From CBDCME01 sp965218865 (GTDB taxonomy: Bacteria > Pseudomonadota > Alphaproteobacteria > JAAXGF01), in assembly GCA_965218865.1 (NCBI GenBank), contig CBDCME010000073.1:558001-622000 (forward strand): a stretch of DNA of 64,000 bases. Direction: 5' to 3'. Positions 17,056-24,655 of this stretch are shown here, piece after piece; within the stretch, counting starts at the first letter, position 1; each line of letters starts with the position of its first letter. The translations under genes and the position numbers were made by a program. Under the pieces are notes generated by a model. It saw only the letters and a program-made list of their open reading frames with translations. It had not been told where the DNA came from and ran no database searches.

Positions 17056-17205
17056 TCAATCCTCCTCCAAGTGCACCCGCCTCACGGCGGCGAGCAGCTG
17101 CGACGAGCGGTCATTGTCCGCCGCCGCGAATTCGGTTCCGGCGGCCCCGGCCGCCCGGGCCGCTTCCCGGAGCGCCGGGGTTTCGTGGGCCGCGCCCGGA
17201 CGCGG
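17056..17205 (-). pseudogene. MuA-like transposase, C-terminal remnant
   Basis: The last ~49 codons of a protein ending (AALREAARAAG-like) TEFAAADNDRSSQLLAAVRR-VHLEED and stopping just before muB, exactly where MuA ends in Mu-like phages. It is cut at 17205 by the IS21-family element. What follows beyond the IS is not MuA but the end of a tail gene on the other strand, so the rest of muA has been deleted. Identity is inferred mainly from position. Confidence 0.6.
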
Positions 17206-17404
17206 TGTCAATCGGCGTACAAAATTGACCCCCTATCGGCGTGCAAAATTGACCCCCTGAGTGGCACGGCGGAGGTTGTCCCGGTAGCCGATAGGGGGGA
17301 CCCGCGCGGCTTCGTGTAGCGCCTTGCGGTGCGCGGAGCGAAGCCGCGTGGGGGGTGCCTGTTGACCCACCGGGGCAAGCGGGCCGCAGGCACGGCCTGC
17401 CGGG

Positions 17405-18133
17405 TCAGCAGCGGTTCTTGAAGCGCCAGCTCTCGTTGCCGGTCTTGATGATCTCGCAATGGTGGGTCAGGCGGTCGAGCAGCGCGGTGGTCATCTTGGG
17501 GTCGCCGAAGACAGAGGGCCATTCGCCGAAAGCGAGGTTGGTGGTGACGATGATCGAGGTGCGCTCGTAGAGCCGGCTCATCAGGTGGAACAGCAGCTGC
17601 CCGCCGGCCTGTGCGAAGGGCAGGTAGCCGAGTTCGTCGAGGATGACGAAGTCGCGTCGGACGAGTTGGTCCGCGGTACGGCCTTGGCGTCCGGAGCGGA
17701 GTTCGGCCTCGAGGTGGTTGACCAGGTCGACGACGTTGTAGCAGCGGCCACGGGCGCCCTTTCGGATACAGGCGCGGGCGATGGCGACGGCGAGATGGGT
17801 CTTTCCGGTGCCGGTGCCGCCGACCAGCACGATGTTGCGCTTGCTCTCCAGGAAGTCGCCGCCGGCGAGTTCCTGGATCAGGGGCTCATTGACCGGGGAA
17901 GCGGCGAAGTCGAAGTCGGCCAGCTCCTTGGCCGTCGGCAGCTTGGCGGACGTCATCTGGTACTTGATGGAGCGCGCCTGCTTGTCGGCGACCTCGGTCT
18001 GCAGCAGCGTACCGATGATCTGCTGCACCGGATGACGGCGCTTGAGCCCGTCGGCGAGGATGTCGTCGTAGGCGGCGCGCATGCCTGCAAGCTTCAGCGC
18101 CGTCATCATCGCCAGCACATCATGACGCTCCAT
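17405..18133 (-). CDS. istB: IS21 helper ATPase IstB
   Basis: 242 residues, DnaC/IstB-like AAA+ ATPase that chooses target DNA and activates IstA. Walker A is VLVGGTGTGKTHLAVAIARA, Walker B DFVILDELGYLPFAQ, sensor region IIVTTNLAFGEW. It starts at ATG 18133 inside the end of istA (14-base overlap), typical of the family. Intact. Confidence 0.93.
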   Translation of the reverse strand: MERHDVLAMMTALKLAGMRAAYDDILADGLKRRHPVQQIIGTLLQTEVADKQARSIKYQMTSAKLPTAKELADFDFAASPVNEPLIQELAGGDFLESKRNIVLVGGTGTGKTHLAVAIARACIRKGARGRCYNVVDLVNHLEAELRSGRQGRTADQLVRRDFVILDELGYLPFAQAGGQLLFHLMSRLYERTSIIVTTNLAFGEWPSVFGDPKMTTALLDRLTHHCEIIKTGNESWRFKNRC

Positions 18134-19643
18134 GACCGGCCTCCCTCAGGCGGTCGTAGCGGCGGCAGTCGGCCACCGGCTGGTGGCGAAGCTGCAGGCC
18201 CTCGGGCGTCGGGATGGCCGGCGGCGGCGGCGGCTGGCGGTGCCGGGCGAGGATGTTGAGCACAACATCAGCGCTGCAGGCGCCGCAGGCGAGCGCTTCG
18301 GCGCAGGCCGCCTCGACCGCCTTCAGCCCGTCCTCCAGCACTGCCGCGAGGATTTTGACGATCTGACGATCGCCGTCGTCGCGGCCGGTGAGCCGCGCCC
18401 GCATGCGGCCCAGCGCGCCGGGCAGTTGCCAACCCTTGAAAGGCGCGCCATTCCTCAGCGCACCGGGCTTCCTCGTCAGGATCGGCACGTAGTGCCACGG
18501 ATCGTAAGCGATCTCACCGCGTCCAAAGCTCCGGGGGTGTTCGGCAACGGTCTCGCCATCCTGGCGGATGACAATCCGATCGGCATAGGCCCGCACGTCG
18601 ACCGTCCGCCCGACGGCACGGGCCGCCACGCTGTAGTGATTGTTGTCGAAGCGCACCAGACAAGTCTTGGAGACCGATACCTCGGTGGCGTGGAAGCCGT
18701 CGAAGGGGCCGCGATAGGCCATCAGGAAGGGGCGCTCCTCCTCGAACACCTGCCACACCGTCTTGCCCTCGATCGTCGGATGCGGCCGCTTCTTGGCGTC
18801 CTCGATGCACCGATCCTTCAGCCACGCGTTGATCTCGGCGTAAGAGCGGCCCCGCGGGCTGGGCACGAACAGGCGGCCGCGGACGTCACCCACCTGCCTC
18901 TCAACCTGGCCCTTCTCCCAGCCCGCACCCGGAGTGCACGCCACCGGCTCCACCAGATGGTGGGAGCACAGCTCCAGGAAGCGCCGGTTGTAGGCGCGCT
19001 CCTTGCCCACGAACACCGTGCTCACCGCCGTCTTCATGTTGTCGTAGATGCCCCGCCGGCAGACCCCGCCGAAGAAGTGGAAGGCCCGCTCGTGCGCCTC
19101 GAAGACCATCTCCTGGCTCTCGCGCGGGAAGATCTGAACCAGCTGCATGCGGCTGTAGCAGAGCCGCATGTGCGCTGCCTTTACCTTGGTCGTCACACCC
19201 GACAGGCGCGCGTATTCGTGGCTCCAGTCGAACTGGTAGGCCTCGCCGGGATCGAAGCTCAGCGGCACAAAACCCTGCAACGGCGACAACAGCCGCCACC
19301 GCCGACGCCAGGCCCTGGCGTAGCGGCGCACCGCGTCGTAGCCGCCGCCATAACCCAGAGCCGCAAGGTCTTCATGAATCCGCAGCAGAGACAGACGATC
19401 CCGGCGCGGCTTCTTCTCGTTGGCCTCAAGCCGGCGCTCCAGCTCACCCACCCACGGCCCCAGCTTCGGCATCGGCTGGATCTTGCGCGCGTAGCTGTAC
19501 GAGGTCTCATCACCCCGCACCACCTTGCGCACCGTGTTCTTCGAAACCCTCAAATCCCGGGCGATCTTCTTGATCGGAACACCCCTCACCAGATGATCCC
19601 GACGGATCCGCGCAATCGTCTCCACAACCAGCATCTCCCCCAC
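18120..19643 (-). CDS. istA: IS21 transposase IstA
   Basis: 507 residues. N-terminal helix-turn-helix (PIKKIARDLRVSKNTVRKVV), then the DDE catalytic core: Asp in AYQFDWSHEYARL, Asp in GIYDNMKTAVSTVF, Glu in GWEKGQVERQVGDVRGRLF. Full length with no interruption, so the element may still be mobile. It is transcribed leftward with istB. Confidence 0.93.
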   Translation of the reverse strand: MGEMLVVETIARIRRDHLVRGVPIKKIARDLRVSKNTVRKVVRGDETSYSYARKIQPMPKLGPWVGELERRLEANEKKPRRDRLSLLRIHEDLAALGYGGGYDAVRRYARAWRRRWRLLSPLQGFVPLSFDPGEAYQFDWSHEYARLSGVTTKVKAAHMRLCYSRMQLVQIFPRESQEMVFEAHERAFHFFGGVCRRGIYDNMKTAVSTVFVGKERAYNRRFLELCSHHLVEPVACTPGAGWEKGQVERQVGDVRGRLFVPSPRGRSYAEINAWLKDRCIEDAKKRPHPTIEGKTVWQVFEEERPFLMAYRGPFDGFHATEVSVSKTCLVRFDNNHYSVAARAVGRTVDVRAYADRIVIRQDGETVAEHPRSFGRGEIAYDPWHYVPILTRKPGALRNGAPFKGWQLPGALGRMRARLTGRDDGDRQIVKILAAVLEDGLKAVEAACAEALACGACSADVVLNILARHRQPPPPPAIPTPEGLQLRHQPVADCRRYDRLREAGHGAS

Positions 19644-19750
19644 CTCGTCTGTCCAAACAACGAGGTGTGTTCAAGAGCACAAAACCAGGGGGGTCAATTT
19701 TGGACGCCGATAACCCCCAATAGGGGGTCAATATTCCACGCCGAACAACA

Positions 19751-20103
19751 GCGGACAGCCTGGCCCGCCGCCGGCGCGCGCTCGTCTCCCGTTTGACCCC
19801 CTCGGCGGTCAGTCGAGGCGCTACTTCATCTCTCTCGCCGCCGCGCTCGGGTATGACGTCGCCGTAACGGAATTCACACCCCATGACGTGACCGCCGAGG
19901 TCACCGCACCCCTTTACGGCCAGCCCTGGCGGTTCGCCTGGCAGGTCAGCGCGCCCCCCGTAACGGTTTTCCCGATGACCGTCTCGTCCGGTGTCGACGA
20001 GCCGCTGGCCGCCTGGGGAAACGAGTGGCTCGAATGCGCCGTCCGGGCGCTGGCGCCCGCGCACACCATCGTGCTGTTTACCTATGGAGCAAGACATGGA
20101 TAG
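19751..20103 (+). pseudogene. Mu gp48-like tail protein (YmfQ/DUF2313), C-terminal remnant
   Basis: The frame ending at 20103 reads YFISLAAALGYDVAVTEFTP, LYGQPWRFAWQVSAPP, PLAAWGNEWLECAVRALAPA, HTIVLFTYG, the typical end of the DUF2313 tail family. The first bases after the IS read in another frame (LARRRRALVSRLT), so one base seems to be missing in the C-run near 19795-19800. The 5' part of the gene is gone. Its stop overlaps the start of the tail fibre gene. Confidence 0.75.
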
Positions 20104-21166
20104 GATCTACGAGAAGGGCGCCGCCGCCAACCCGCCGGCCGCGCCCGCGGAGCCGTCGACCGGCTATCCCACCGCCGGCGATCCCCGGCGGGGCGTCCCG
20201 GCGACGGTCCCCGGAGCGTGGTGGCACCACATGATGGCCGAGGAGATGGCCACCGTTATCGAGGCGGCCAACCTCGCGCCCGATCACGCCTCGCTCACCC
20301 AGCTCCGCGACGCGATCAACTTCCTGATCGCCGCCGCGGGACAGTCAGTCCTGACCCAGGCGCGGGCGACGCCGGTGAAATGGAAGCGTAGCTGCCGCGC
20401 GGCGACGACCGGGAACATCACCCTTTCCGGCGAACAAACGATCGACGGGATCGACGTCATCGCCGGCGACCGGGTCTTGGTCAAGGACCAGGACGCGCCG
20501 GCCGGGAACGGCATCTACGCCGCCGCCGCCGGCAACTGGACGCGAGGGCCGCAAGCCGACGAATGGGACGACCTCGTCGCCGCCGCAATCGTCGTGGAGG
20601 AGGGCGACGCGAACGCCGACAAGGCCTTCCTCTGCACCGCCGACCGCGGTGGCACGCTCGACACGACGGCCGTCGACTGGACCGAGTTCGGAACCCTCGC
20701 GGCCCCCGCCGCCCCGCCCGGCGCGATGATGGATTATGCCGGGGCCACGGCCCCGAACGGCTGGCTCCCATGCAACGGCCAGGCGGTCAGCCGCACGACC
20801 CATGCCGACCTGTTCACCGCCATCGGGACGACCTGGGGCGCCGGCGACGACTCGACTACCTTCAACGTCCCGGATTTCAGGAGGCGTGTTGCCGTCGGAA
20901 GCGGCGGCGCGTCCAGCGACATAATCGGAAACACCGTCGGCGACACCGGCGGCGCCGAGACCCACGCCCTGACGGCGGCCGAATTAGGCCCCCACGGGCA
21001 CGATATCGTTTTTGCAACTTACACGGCCGAGGGCAAAAGCGGTGGAGGAAAACGCCCGCTCACAACAGGAACGGGGACGACCGATCGAACATCGGACGAG
21101 GGCGATGGCGAGGCCCATAACAACATGCAGCCCTCGGCCGTCGTCACCAAGATCATCAAGACGTGA
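20096..21166 (+). CDS. Phage tail fibre protein with tail-collar domain
   Basis: About 356 residues from ATG 20096 (GGAG 6 bases upstream). The N-terminal part is a phage base or shaft region, the middle (DGIDVIAGDRVLVKDQDAPA, GNGIYAAAAG) is a repeat found in many fibre proteins, and the end is a collar domain (GATAPNGWLPCNGQAVSRTT, FNVPDFRRRVAVG, GEAHNNMQPSAVVTKIIKT). It would recognise the host surface. It lies 139 bases from the prophage end, as in Mu where fibre genes are near attR. It stands in the direction opposite to the other retained phage genes. Confidence 0.88.
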   Translation: MDRIYEKGAAANPPAAPAEPSTGYPTAGDPRRGVPATVPGAWWHHMMAEEMATVIEAANLAPDHASLTQLRDAINFLIAAAGQSVLTQARATPVKWKRSCRAATTGNITLSGEQTIDGIDVIAGDRVLVKDQDAPAGNGIYAAAAGNWTRGPQADEWDDLVAAAIVVEEGDANADKAFLCTADRGGTLDTTAVDWTEFGTLAAPAAPPGAMMDYAGATAPNGWLPCNGQAVSRTTHADLFTAIGTTWGAGDDSTTFNVPDFRRRVAVGSGGASSDIIGNTVGDTGGAETHALTAAELGPHGHDIVFATYTAEGKSGGGKRPLTTGTGTTDRTSDEGDGEAHNNMQPSAVVTKIIKT

Positions 21167-21257
21167 CCAATCCAAGAGGGGGCGGAAAACACCCCAAAAC
21201 GGCCCGGATTTTCCAGGCCAAAACACCCCGGAAATTCCGGCTGTTTTTCCAGGCCAT

Positions 21258-21305
21258 TTACAAAGACTTTTGACCGCGATTCACAAAGACTTTTGACCGC
21301 TTACA
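21258..21305. repeat. Prophage attR end with paired MuA-type sites
   Basis: Two adjacent direct repeats, TTACAAAGACTTTTGACCGC (21258-21277) and TCACAAAGACTTTTGACCGC (21281-21300), lie just inside the terminal CA. The tight pairing at this end and the wide spacing at 5083-5205 mirror R1-R2 and L1-L2 in phage Mu. Confidence 0.75.
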
Positions 21306-22421
21306 GAGCGCTGGGTCTACGACCCATACTTCCAGTGCTTCTGCGGCGAAGAGTACTTTCAGCATGAGCTGCCCATGGAGCGCTCGTCGATGACCCGGTG
21401 GCGGGACCGGATCGGGCCGGAAGGTTTGGAGAAGGTATTCCAGGAGAGCCTGGCCGTGGCCCACCGGGTGGGGGCGCTGCGGGAGAAGGACCTCGAGCGG
21501 GTGACGGTGGACACCACCGTACAAGAGAAGGCGATTGCCTTTCCGACCGACGCCAAACTGATGCAACGAGCCCGCGAGCGGCTGGTGCGACTGGCACGGG
21601 AGCACGGCATTGCCCTGCGTCAGTCCTATACCCGCCTGGGCAAGAGGGCGTTGATCATGCAAGGCCGCTACCGCCATGCCAAACAGCACAAGCGGGCCAA
21701 CAAGGCCCTGCGCAAGCTCAAGACCTATCTCGGGCGCACCGTCCGCGACATCCGCCGCAAGACGGCCCAGGAGGAGAGCCTACGGGATACCTTCCGCCGC
21801 CCCTTGTGGCTGGCCGAGCGGGTGTCGACCCAGAAGCGGCGCGACCCCTTGCCCAAGGTCTATTCGCTCCACGCGCCCGAGGTCGAATGCATCGGCAAAG
21901 GGAAGGCGCACAAGCCGTACGAGTTCGGCTGCAAGGTCTCCGTGGCGGCGACCAATTCCCGCCCCCCCGGCGGCCAGTTCGTCGCCCACGTCAAGGCCTT
22001 CCACGGCAATCCCTATGATGGCCACACCTTGAGGCAGGTGATCGAAGAGATGGAACGCTGGACGGGGATATCGGCCGAGCGCATCTATGTCGACAAGGGA
22101 TACCAGGGCCACGATTACCCCAACAAACACCGCGTCTTTAGATCAGGCCAGAAACGCAGCATCACGCCGACGATCAAGAAGGAGCTCAGGCGGCGCTCCG
22201 CCGTCGAGGCCGTGATCGGACATCTCAAGAGCGATGGCAGGCTGGGGCGCAACTTCCTCAAAGGCCGCGACGGCGACAAGATCAACGCCATCCTCGCCGG
22301 CGCCGGCTACAACTACCGCCTTGTCCTCAAATGGCTGAGGCGTTTGTTTGTCCAAATCCTGGCCGCGCTCCTCAGCGACATCTCGCACCCCACCGCAAAC
22401 CCAATCGCCGCTTCAGCTTGA
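21306..22421 (+). pseudogene. IS5-family transposase, C-terminal fragment
   Basis: This resumes the IS5 transposase at ERWVYDPYFQCFCGEEYF and continues to the stop at 22419-22421. It holds all three catalytic residues (Asp in RVTVDTTVQEKAI, Asp in RIYVDKGYQGHDYP, Glu in RRRSAVEAVIGHLKSDG) but lacks its native start. It could be translated from ATG 21375. Nearly identical to copy 2, differing at one residue noted near the end (RSITP versus RGITP). Confidence 0.92.
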
Positions 22422-22444
22422 AATCAGGGTTCTTCACGGACGAC

Positions 22445-23088
22445 TATCTATGATCAGGAACACCTTCTGCTTTGCGTCCTTGATCAGCCGCCGCAGGAAG
22501 ATGATGAAGCGATCGACGTTAAGCGCCCCATCATACAGCATGAAGCGCATCAGGCCGCGGTTGGAGACGGCCGAAATCATGCTCTTGGAGATCTTCTTGG
22601 CGGTCCGGCCAACCACCGGCGTCTGGCCTCTTGGGGCATAACTGCGGCCGAGCGTTGTTTGGCGCGCGCCAGCGGCTTTTGCGGGGTCATGCCCCAGCGC
22701 TTCAGGTAGAGCTGGACGGTCGACAGGCCAAGGCGCTTGCCCAACCGGCGCTCGATCAACTCCGCACCGCACGGGACGTCCACAATGCAAACGGCAGTTT
22801 GAGCTGATCGGGCGTCTTGTCGGCGATCCAGCGGCGGACTTGCCGGCCCTCCTCGGTGGTCAGCGCCCCCTTGCCCTTGCGTCCGGAAACCCGACGACCA
22901 TCCAGGAGGCCGTCCTCGCCCCGTTCGCGATACCGCTTGAGCCAGATGTTGACCGTCTGCCGCTGCACGCCAACAACCCTGGCCGCCTCGGCCTGGCTCG
23001 ATCCACCCTGCTCGACAAGCACGATCGCCCGACGCCGGAGTTCCTCCTGCGCCGCCCGACCAATGCCACGAAAGTCACGCGCTTCCAT
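22445..23088 (-). pseudogene. Second type of IS630-like transposase, degenerate and truncated
   Basis: It starts at ATG 23088 (MEARDFRGIGRAAQEELRRR), has the helix-turn-helix (SQAEAARVVGVQRQTVNIWL), then shifts frame near 22785 (LGLSTVQLYLKRWGMTPQKP) and again after RAKQ. It resumes at SYAPRGQTPVVGRTAKK and ends LIKDAKQKVFLII, where the IS5 right end cuts it. The stretch that should hold the first catalytic Asp (about 50 residues) is missing. It is unlike the two complete IS630 copies. It is the oldest layer of the nest. Confidence 0.8.
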
Positions 23089-23276
23089 GCACCATGTATA
23101 GCACAGTCCGATCAATATGTCAGGTATTATTTTGGGATATTAGTAGCATGATTGGTGACAGCGCGAGTGCGCAGGCCGCAACGCGAGTGAATGCCGAGCA
23201 AGCCTCGAAAAGGACGATGCGCGGGCCCCACCCTTTCGGGGAAGGTGTCTGGGTGAATGAGCGAAGAAGACACCCA

Positions 23277-23298
23277 GGCGCCGCACCGTGGCGGCGCC
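23277..23298. repeat. Hairpin downstream of the winged-helix/cold-shock gene
   Basis: GGCGCCGC and GCGGCGCC form a perfect 8-bp stem around a 6-base loop, about 100 bases past the stop of the gene at 23395-24132. There is no T-run, so a terminator function is uncertain. The surrounding 23100-23394 has no gene. Confidence 0.35.
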
Positions 23299-23394
23299 TG
23301 AGGAAAGCGTTGGCGAAGCCCCAAGGCCCAAGCTGCGGTCAGGAATGACCAACCGGCCGATTAGCCAAGGGATGGGCCGGGCCCCATGGAAAAA

Positions 23395-24132
23395 TCAGTC
23401 AGCGCTGGCCAAATTTTCCGCGGCCATCTTTCCACCCCTGCCGGGAACCAAATCGTAGGTGACCTTCTGGCCTTCTCTGAGACCGGAAAGACCGGAGCGT
23501 TCGACGGCGCTTTTATGCACGTACACATCTCTCGAGTGATCTTCGGGCTCGATGAAGCCATAACCCCTGCCCGGGTCGAACCATTTAACCGTACCTCGTT
23601 TAGACTTGCTTTTTTCTCCCGCAGCTGATTCTCCGCCGACCTGCGGCGCGGCCCCGCCGGCGCTGACCTGCGGCGCGGCTCCGCTGGCGGCAGTTTCCTT
23701 TTCTTTCTCGCTCTTCTGGGTGTCCGGGTTGGTGGTCGGGACCCCGCAGGCGTCGCCCTCGGAGCAATATCGGTTGGCCCAGCGTCGGAGCGTTTGGGCG
23801 CCGTCGCCGGGGAGAGGCTCGACGATGGTGTGATCGCCACTCACCGTGCGCACCAATCCCCACCCGCGCAAGGTGTTGATCCGCCGCATCACTTGGCCCT
23901 CGGGCACGCCGAGCGCCGAACTCAGGTTCCCGAAGGCGTAGCGTTCGTGGGCGAGCCGGCAGACCATGTCCCGGAGGACCTCGTCGCCGAGCAGGGCCGC
24001 CAGGCGGTCGATCTCCATCGGGACGCGGTAACCGCGATCCAGGTCATTGCCGTAACGGGGGAACGGCTCGACGCCGATCGCGGGCGCCGCAACAAAAAGT
24101 AGGGCAAAGGCTAGGGCAAATTGCTTCATCAT
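23395..24132 (-). CDS. Exported protein: signal peptide, winged-helix-like domain, cold-shock domain
   Basis: 245 residues from ATG 24132 (GGGAG 5 bases upstream). Residues 1-20 are a clear signal peptide (KQFALAFALLFVAAPAIG). Residues 38-120 are winged-helix-like (EVLRDMVCRLAHERYAFGNL, SSALGVPEGQVMRRINTLRG, WGLVRTV). The domain closes with WANRYCSEGDACGV (Cys123-x5-Cys129). A low-complexity linker with two AAPQV units follows, and residues 178-245 are a complete cold-shock domain (GTVKWFDPGRGYGFIEPED; RNP2 DVYVHKSA). Both domains normally bind nucleic acid in the cytoplasm, so export is unexpected. Closest relative in the window is the prophage protein at 14914-15393. Envelope nucleic-acid binding is a possibility, not shown. 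Confidence 0.8.
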   Translation of the reverse strand: MMKQFALAFALLFVAAPAIGVEPFPRYGNDLDRGYRVPMEIDRLAALLGDEVLRDMVCRLAHERYAFGNLSSALGVPEGQVMRRINTLRGWGLVRTVSGDHTIVEPLPGDGAQTLRRWANRYCSEGDACGVPTTNPDTQKSEKEKETAASGAAPQVSAGGAAPQVGGESAAGEKSKSKRGTVKWFDPGRGYGFIEPEDHSRDVYVHKSAVERSGLSGLREGQKVTYDLVPGRGGKMAAENLASAD

Positions 24133-24203
24133 CGGGTCTCCCGTTATGCCAGCGCCTCTGATCGGCGCTTCGATGTTGATTCTATTGCGGTGATATCAAC
24201 CGG

Positions 24204-24407
24204 TCAATCGCCTGATCGTATCCGGGTCTCAATCCTATTTCTTCTTTCATCCGTAATCGCGGGCGGCTTCTGTACCATCGCCCCCCGAGGCCGGTCCCTC
24301 TCCGTATAGCACGATAACGCTTCTCCGATCGAGGCCAGAAATTCGGCGGTCAGGTCATCATGAAGCGGGAGCCGAGGCGTTGCCCCCTTGAGCAGCCGAA
24401 ATTTCAC
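24204..24407 (-). CDS. Hypothetical small protein (67 aa)
   Basis: An open frame MKFRLLKGATPRLPLHDDLT ... CYTERDRPRGAMVQ in the 520-base gap between the cold-shock fusion gene and the multicopper oxidase. No ribosome site stands out and no family is recognised. The rest of 24133-24655 holds nothing else I can identify. Confidence 0.3.
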   Translation of the reverse strand: MKFRLLKGATPRLPLHDDLTAEFLASIGEALSCYTERDRPRGAMVQKPPAITDERRNRIETRIRSGD

Positions 24408-24655
24408 GGGCTATGAAATCCGAACCGAGCACGCGCAACAGAATTCAGTAACGTAGCGACGCGAACGCTGAATGCGACCGTTCACTGACGTGGCCACACA
24501 TGGGGGTCGCGGTGCGGAAGAGCTTGATCGCAAGAATTGAAGTAACCGGATATCCGCTTCTGTGCAGGTTTCTCGGACGCCCGGCAGGGCGCATGGAACT
24601 GGGTACGGCGGTTGCGGGCATCGGAGAAGCGCCAAGGCACGAAATCGACACCAGG

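Larger units (their letters stand above)
17206..19750 (-). mobile_element. IS21-family insertion sequence inside the prophage
   Basis: A 2545-bp element with istA and istB. The left end begins TGTCAATCGGCGTACAAAAT and carries a second copy of CGTGCAAAATTGACCCCCT; the right end, read inward, begins TGTTGTTCGGCGTGGAATAT and also has a repeated GACCCCC block. Flanks show the same GCGG on both sides (17202-17205 and 19751-19754), consistent with a 4-bp target duplication. Confidence 0.88.
5083..21305. mobile_element. Mu-like prophage remnant with intact ends
   Basis: This 16.2 kb insertion is bounded by 5'-TG and CA-3' and flanked by a perfect 5-bp duplication GAGCG (5078-5082 and 21306-21310); the undisturbed target is seen in IS5 copy 2. 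Both ends carry repeats built on GGTCAAAAGTCTTT, as expected for MuA sites. Genes retained are a MuA tail, MuB, a DnaA-like protein, Gam-like, GemA, methyltransferase, Mor, lysis-type genes, terminase, portal, gp30, the end of gp48 and a tail fibre gene. Repressor, Ner, most of MuA, protease/scaffold, major capsid and most tail genes are absent. It cannot form particles and, without MuA, should not transpose by itself. Confidence 0.95.
4651..22444 (+). mobile_element. IS5-family insertion sequence, copy 1, split by the Mu-like prophage
   Basis: The left part is 4651-5082 and the right part 21306-22444. Removing the prophage and one GAGCG gives 1566 bp, exactly the length of the intact copy at 43254-44819. 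Terminal inverted repeats begin GTCGCCCGTGAAGAAC on the left and GTCGTCCGTGAAGAACC on the right, read inward. A TA flanks both ends. The left end abuts the TA of IS630 copy 1 and the right end cuts into an older IS630-like remnant. Confidence 0.93.

Noticed and set aside
17202..19754. IS21 as the cause of the prophage inversion
   Set aside because: The 4-bp GCGG on both sides suggests simple insertion into an already rearranged junction; a chance match cannot be excluded.
18132..19796. Plus-strand frame of about 550 codons over istA
   Set aside because: Antisense to a well-supported IS21 transposase; composition only.
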